Positions 3,971 to 5,656 of a stretch of DNA of 5,656 bases are shown here, one piece after another; positions within the stretch are counted from its first letter, which is position 1, and each line of letters starts with the position of its first letter. The DNA lies in the NCBI GenBank assembly GCA_002366725.1, contig DFBT01000003.1, positions 1-5,656 on the forward strand, given 5' to 3'. The notes below the pieces were generated by a model. That model saw nothing but the letters and a program-made list of their open reading frames with translations, was not told the DNA's origin and searched no databases. A program made the position numbers and the translations under genes. The stretch is from Caldifarciminota bacterium UBA3073 (GTDB lineage: Bacteria; Hydrothermota; UBA3073).

Positions 3971-5517
3971 ATCCTCTCGGGTGCGGTGATTCCGAGTAGT
4001 GAAAGACCATTTCCGAGCACTTGTTTTATGACGGCGGTAAGCGCAAGCCTTGCCCCCGATAGGTCTCTATCGCCGCTTACCACCCTGTGCCTTTCATAAA
4101 ATGTGTGGAACAGGGATGCAAGTTCGGTGAGATAGGTTGGAATATGATTGGGTTCAAATGTCCTTTCAACTTCTTCCAAAACCTCCGGAAAATGTATCAG
4201 TTTTCTCAAGATGTTCATTTCCTCCTCGTTTCCGAGCAAAGCGGTCTTGGAATCATCTATACCCACTCCCCTTTCTCTTGCGACCCCCTCTATACCGGAC
4301 ATTCTGGCGTATGCGTACTGAATATAATAAACGGGATTTTCTTTTGACTCTTTCTTTGCGACATCCATGTCAAATACAAGGTGACTGTCCCTCTTTCTCG
4401 TCAAGAAGATGAATTTAGCCACATCCTTACCTATAGTAGATATTATCTCATCCAAGGTTACGAATCTCCCTTCCCGTTTGGACATTCTCTTCTTTTTGCC
4501 GTCCTCGAGAATAGTTACCCACTGTGAAATTAGAACGATGAGATTACCCGCCGGATAGCCCAACGCCTCGAGCGCACCCTTCAGGGAGAGAATATGCCCG
4601 AGGTGGTCCGGTCCGAGAATATCGATCAAAGTATCGTATCCCCTCTCAAATTTGTTTATATGATATGCTATGTCCGGTGTGAGATAGGTAAACTCCCCAT
4701 CGCTCTTTATCAACACTTTGTCCTTCTCATCTCCGAAGGATGACGCCGTGAACCACACTGCATCGTCCTTCTCATATATAAATCCTCCTTTCCGAAGTTT
4801 TCCGATTATATCTGGACATATTTTCCTTATTTCACTTTCCCTGACCCAGTTGGTGAACTCCACCCCAAAATCTGTAAGTGTTTTCCTCTGCTGCGAGAGT
4901 ATGGTTTCAACCGCAAATTTTTCGAGGTCCCGCGGTTTGAGGACCCGTACCTCGTCGGAGAGTTCGTTGATATAATCACCCCTGTATCTTCCCTCAGGTA
5001 CATCCTCTCCACTCATTCGTGCATTGATGGATTCAGCCAGTAGTTTTATCTGCCTGCCGCAATTATCGACATAATACTCCCTGTCCACAGAATATCCCAT
5101 AAATGAGAGAACGCGATAGAGGCAATCGCCGATGCTTGCCGCCCTGCCATTTGGTACCTCGAGCGGGCCCGTCGGGTTTGCACTTACAAATTCTAACAGT
5201 ATTCTCCTTCCGTCACCCTTGTTACACGAACCATAGAATTCACCTTCCCTTCTCACCGTATCTATGACCCCGAGGAGTGCCGACTTAGAGAGAAAGATAT
5301 TTATGAAGCCATTTTTTGTCTCTATCTTTTCGACAATGTCGGGTTTTCCTTTTATATTACTCAATATATTGCGGGCGTTTTCTCTTGGGTCTCCTCCCGT
5401 GGAGAATGCGATGTTTGTTGTGTAATCACCGAGTTTCGGATTTCTTGTCGTTGCGACCTCCACAGGCAACCCGGTGGACTCTTTCAACCATTCTTTTATT
5501 ATGTCCTTCATCTTCAT
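3967..5517 (-). CDS. argS: Arginyl-tRNA synthetase, class I
   Basis: 516 residues from the chosen start, a little shorter than typical bacterial ArgRS (about 550-580). It charges tRNA-Arg using ATP. Domains in order: a reduced N-terminal Add1 tRNA-binding domain (1-90, with NPKLGDYTTNIAF and NGFINIFLS); the Rossmann catalytic core opening with LLEFVSANPTGPL (107-119); FTYLTPDIAYHINKFERG (276-293) and DILGPDHLGHI (299-309); the KMSKS-loop equivalent RMSKREGRFVTLDEI (344-358); and the DALR anticodon-binding helices (about 394-516) starting NPVYYIQYAYARMSGI. The HIGH signature, usually HVGH after NPTGPL, reads E120-V121-P122-N123, so both catalytic histidines are missing. I start at the ATG at 5517 because the promoter predicts transcription beginning there; an ATG at 5511 is the nearest alternative. 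The upstream TTG at 5556 lies before the promoter. It is first in the minus-strand order argS, yajC, fmt. Confidence 0.95.
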   Translation of the reverse strand: MKMKDIIKEWLKESTGLPVEVATTRNPKLGDYTTNIAFSTGGDPRENARNILSNIKGKPDIVEKIETKNGFINIFLSKSALLGVIDTVRREGEFYGSCNKGDGRRILLEFVSANPTGPLEVPNGRAASIGDCLYRVLSFMGYSVDREYYVDNCGRQIKLLAESINARMSGEDVPEGRYRGDYINELSDEVRVLKPRDLEKFAVETILSQQRKTLTDFGVEFTNWVRESEIRKICPDIIGKLRKGGFIYEKDDAVWFTASSFGDEKDKVLIKSDGEFTYLTPDIAYHINKFERGYDTLIDILGPDHLGHILSLKGALEALGYPAGNLIVLISQWVTILEDGKKKRMSKREGRFVTLDEIISTIGKDVAKFIFLTRKRDSHLVFDMDVAKKESKENPVYYIQYAYARMSGIEGVARERGVGIDDSKTALLGNEEEMNILRKLIHFPEVLEEVERTFEPNHIPTYLTELASLFHTFYERHRVVSGDRDLSGARLALTAVIKQVLGNGLSLLGITAPERM

Positions 5518-5523
5518 CAAGTT

Positions 5524-5552
5524 AGTATAACACAACTTGGTAAATTTGTCAA
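5524..5552 (-). promoter_or_regulatory. Consensus sigma70 promoter of argS
   Basis: On the minus strand TTGACA (5552-5547) and TATACT (5529-5524) are separated by 17 bp. Seven bases past the -10 lies 5517, the A of the first ATG, so the transcript should be leaderless. No Shine-Dalgarno precedes either candidate ATG. Confidence 0.85.
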
Positions 5553-5568
5553 GCAAAAATTGATATTT

Positions 5569-5612
5569 GTCACCCTGCCCCGCATATGGCGGGGTAAAAA
5601 GGTGACCGACCG
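5569..5612 (+). repeat. Modular palindrome E3 with CCCCGC/GCGGGG core
   Basis: GTCACCCT (5569-5576) and AAGGTGAC (5599-5606) flank an inner hairpin CCCCGC-ATATG-GCGGGG (5578-5594), followed by CGACCG. It has the same arms and tail as E1 and E2 but a different core. It begins 17 bp upstream of the argS -35 box. Confidence 0.75.
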
Positions 5613-5620
5613 GTTTGATG

Positions 5621-5639
5621 GGGCACTGTTTACAGTGCC
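5621..5639 (+). repeat. Palindromic hairpin, TTTA-loop family, copy C
   Basis: GGCACTG-TTTA-CAGTGCC (5622-5639) is a perfect 7-bp stem, preceded by CGGTTTGATGG and followed by CGATAATT. Relative to copy A the stem differs at one pair (C-G to G-C), with both sides changed. Confidence 0.75.
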
Positions 5640-5644
5640 GATAA

Positions 5645-5656
5645 TTTTTTCTTGAC
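5645..5656 (+). promoter_or_regulatory. Possible -35 region cut by the window edge
   Basis: TTTTTTCTTGAC ends the window. The same T-run plus TTGAC(A/T) precedes the transposase and, with one extra base, the DUF2520 gene, so this may be the -35 of a rightward promoter divergent from argS. The -10 lies outside the window, so this stays tentative. Confidence 0.35.

Noticed and set aside
5518..5556. Upstream TTG start for argS adding 13 residues
   Set aside because: It lies upstream of the consensus -10 and would overlap the -35 box; the residues do not resemble the ArgRS N-terminus.

Overview
This window looks like a chromosomal stretch from an uncultured, Gram-negative-type bacterium. It has sigma70-like promoters, a YajC gene, bacterial ArgRS and Fmt, and gaps packed with several unrelated families of short palindromic repeats plus a REP-associated (Y1, HUH) transposase. 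Such repeat-rich gaps are common in metagenome-assembled genomes of candidate phyla. Nothing here fixes the phylum, so I do not name one.

Layout. At the left edge, on the minus strand, is the N-terminal part of a Y1/RAYT transposase (1-211). Next come a nested tandem repeat array (264-434) and a repeat-derived gap (about 440-700), then a small heat shock protein gene on the plus strand (719-1174) with a strong Shine-Dalgarno and a clear intrinsic terminator (1185-1216). The gap 1217-1616 holds two modular palindromes, a GNRA-like hairpin, a CATTGCGAG/TTGCTTCG-type element and a perfect 26-bp palindrome. A consensus promoter (1617-1645) then drives a Rossmann/DUF2520 oxidoreductase-like gene (1657-2493). 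This gene converges, with only 15 bp between stops, on a minus-strand group running from right to left: argS (5517-3967), yajC (3703-3401) and fmt (3399-2509). A repeat-filled gap (3704-3966) separates argS from yajC. The right edge (5569-5656) carries another copy of the modular palindrome and hairpin families.

The genes work in protein synthesis and quality control: Arg-tRNA charging (ArgRS), initiator Met-tRNA formylation (Fmt), a SecDF-YajC accessory subunit and an sHSP holdase. The DUF2520 protein has no assigned substrate.

The strongest observations are as follows. (1) Two genes, argS and the DUF2520 gene, have near-perfect promoters whose predicted transcription start falls at or a few bases before the ATG, implying leaderless mRNAs. 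(2) The ArgRS HIGH signature reads EVPN. (3) Hairpins at 477-494, 1337-1354 and 5622-5639 share a TTTA-loop design with paired arm changes. (4) A GTCACCCT/AGGGTGAC-CGACCG palindrome occurs three times with different hairpin cores. (5) A nested repeat array lies just upstream of the transposase. Together these suggest a hairpin-repeat population that may be mobilised by the resident HUH transposase. That link is inference. I see no new defence or biosynthetic gene system in the window.
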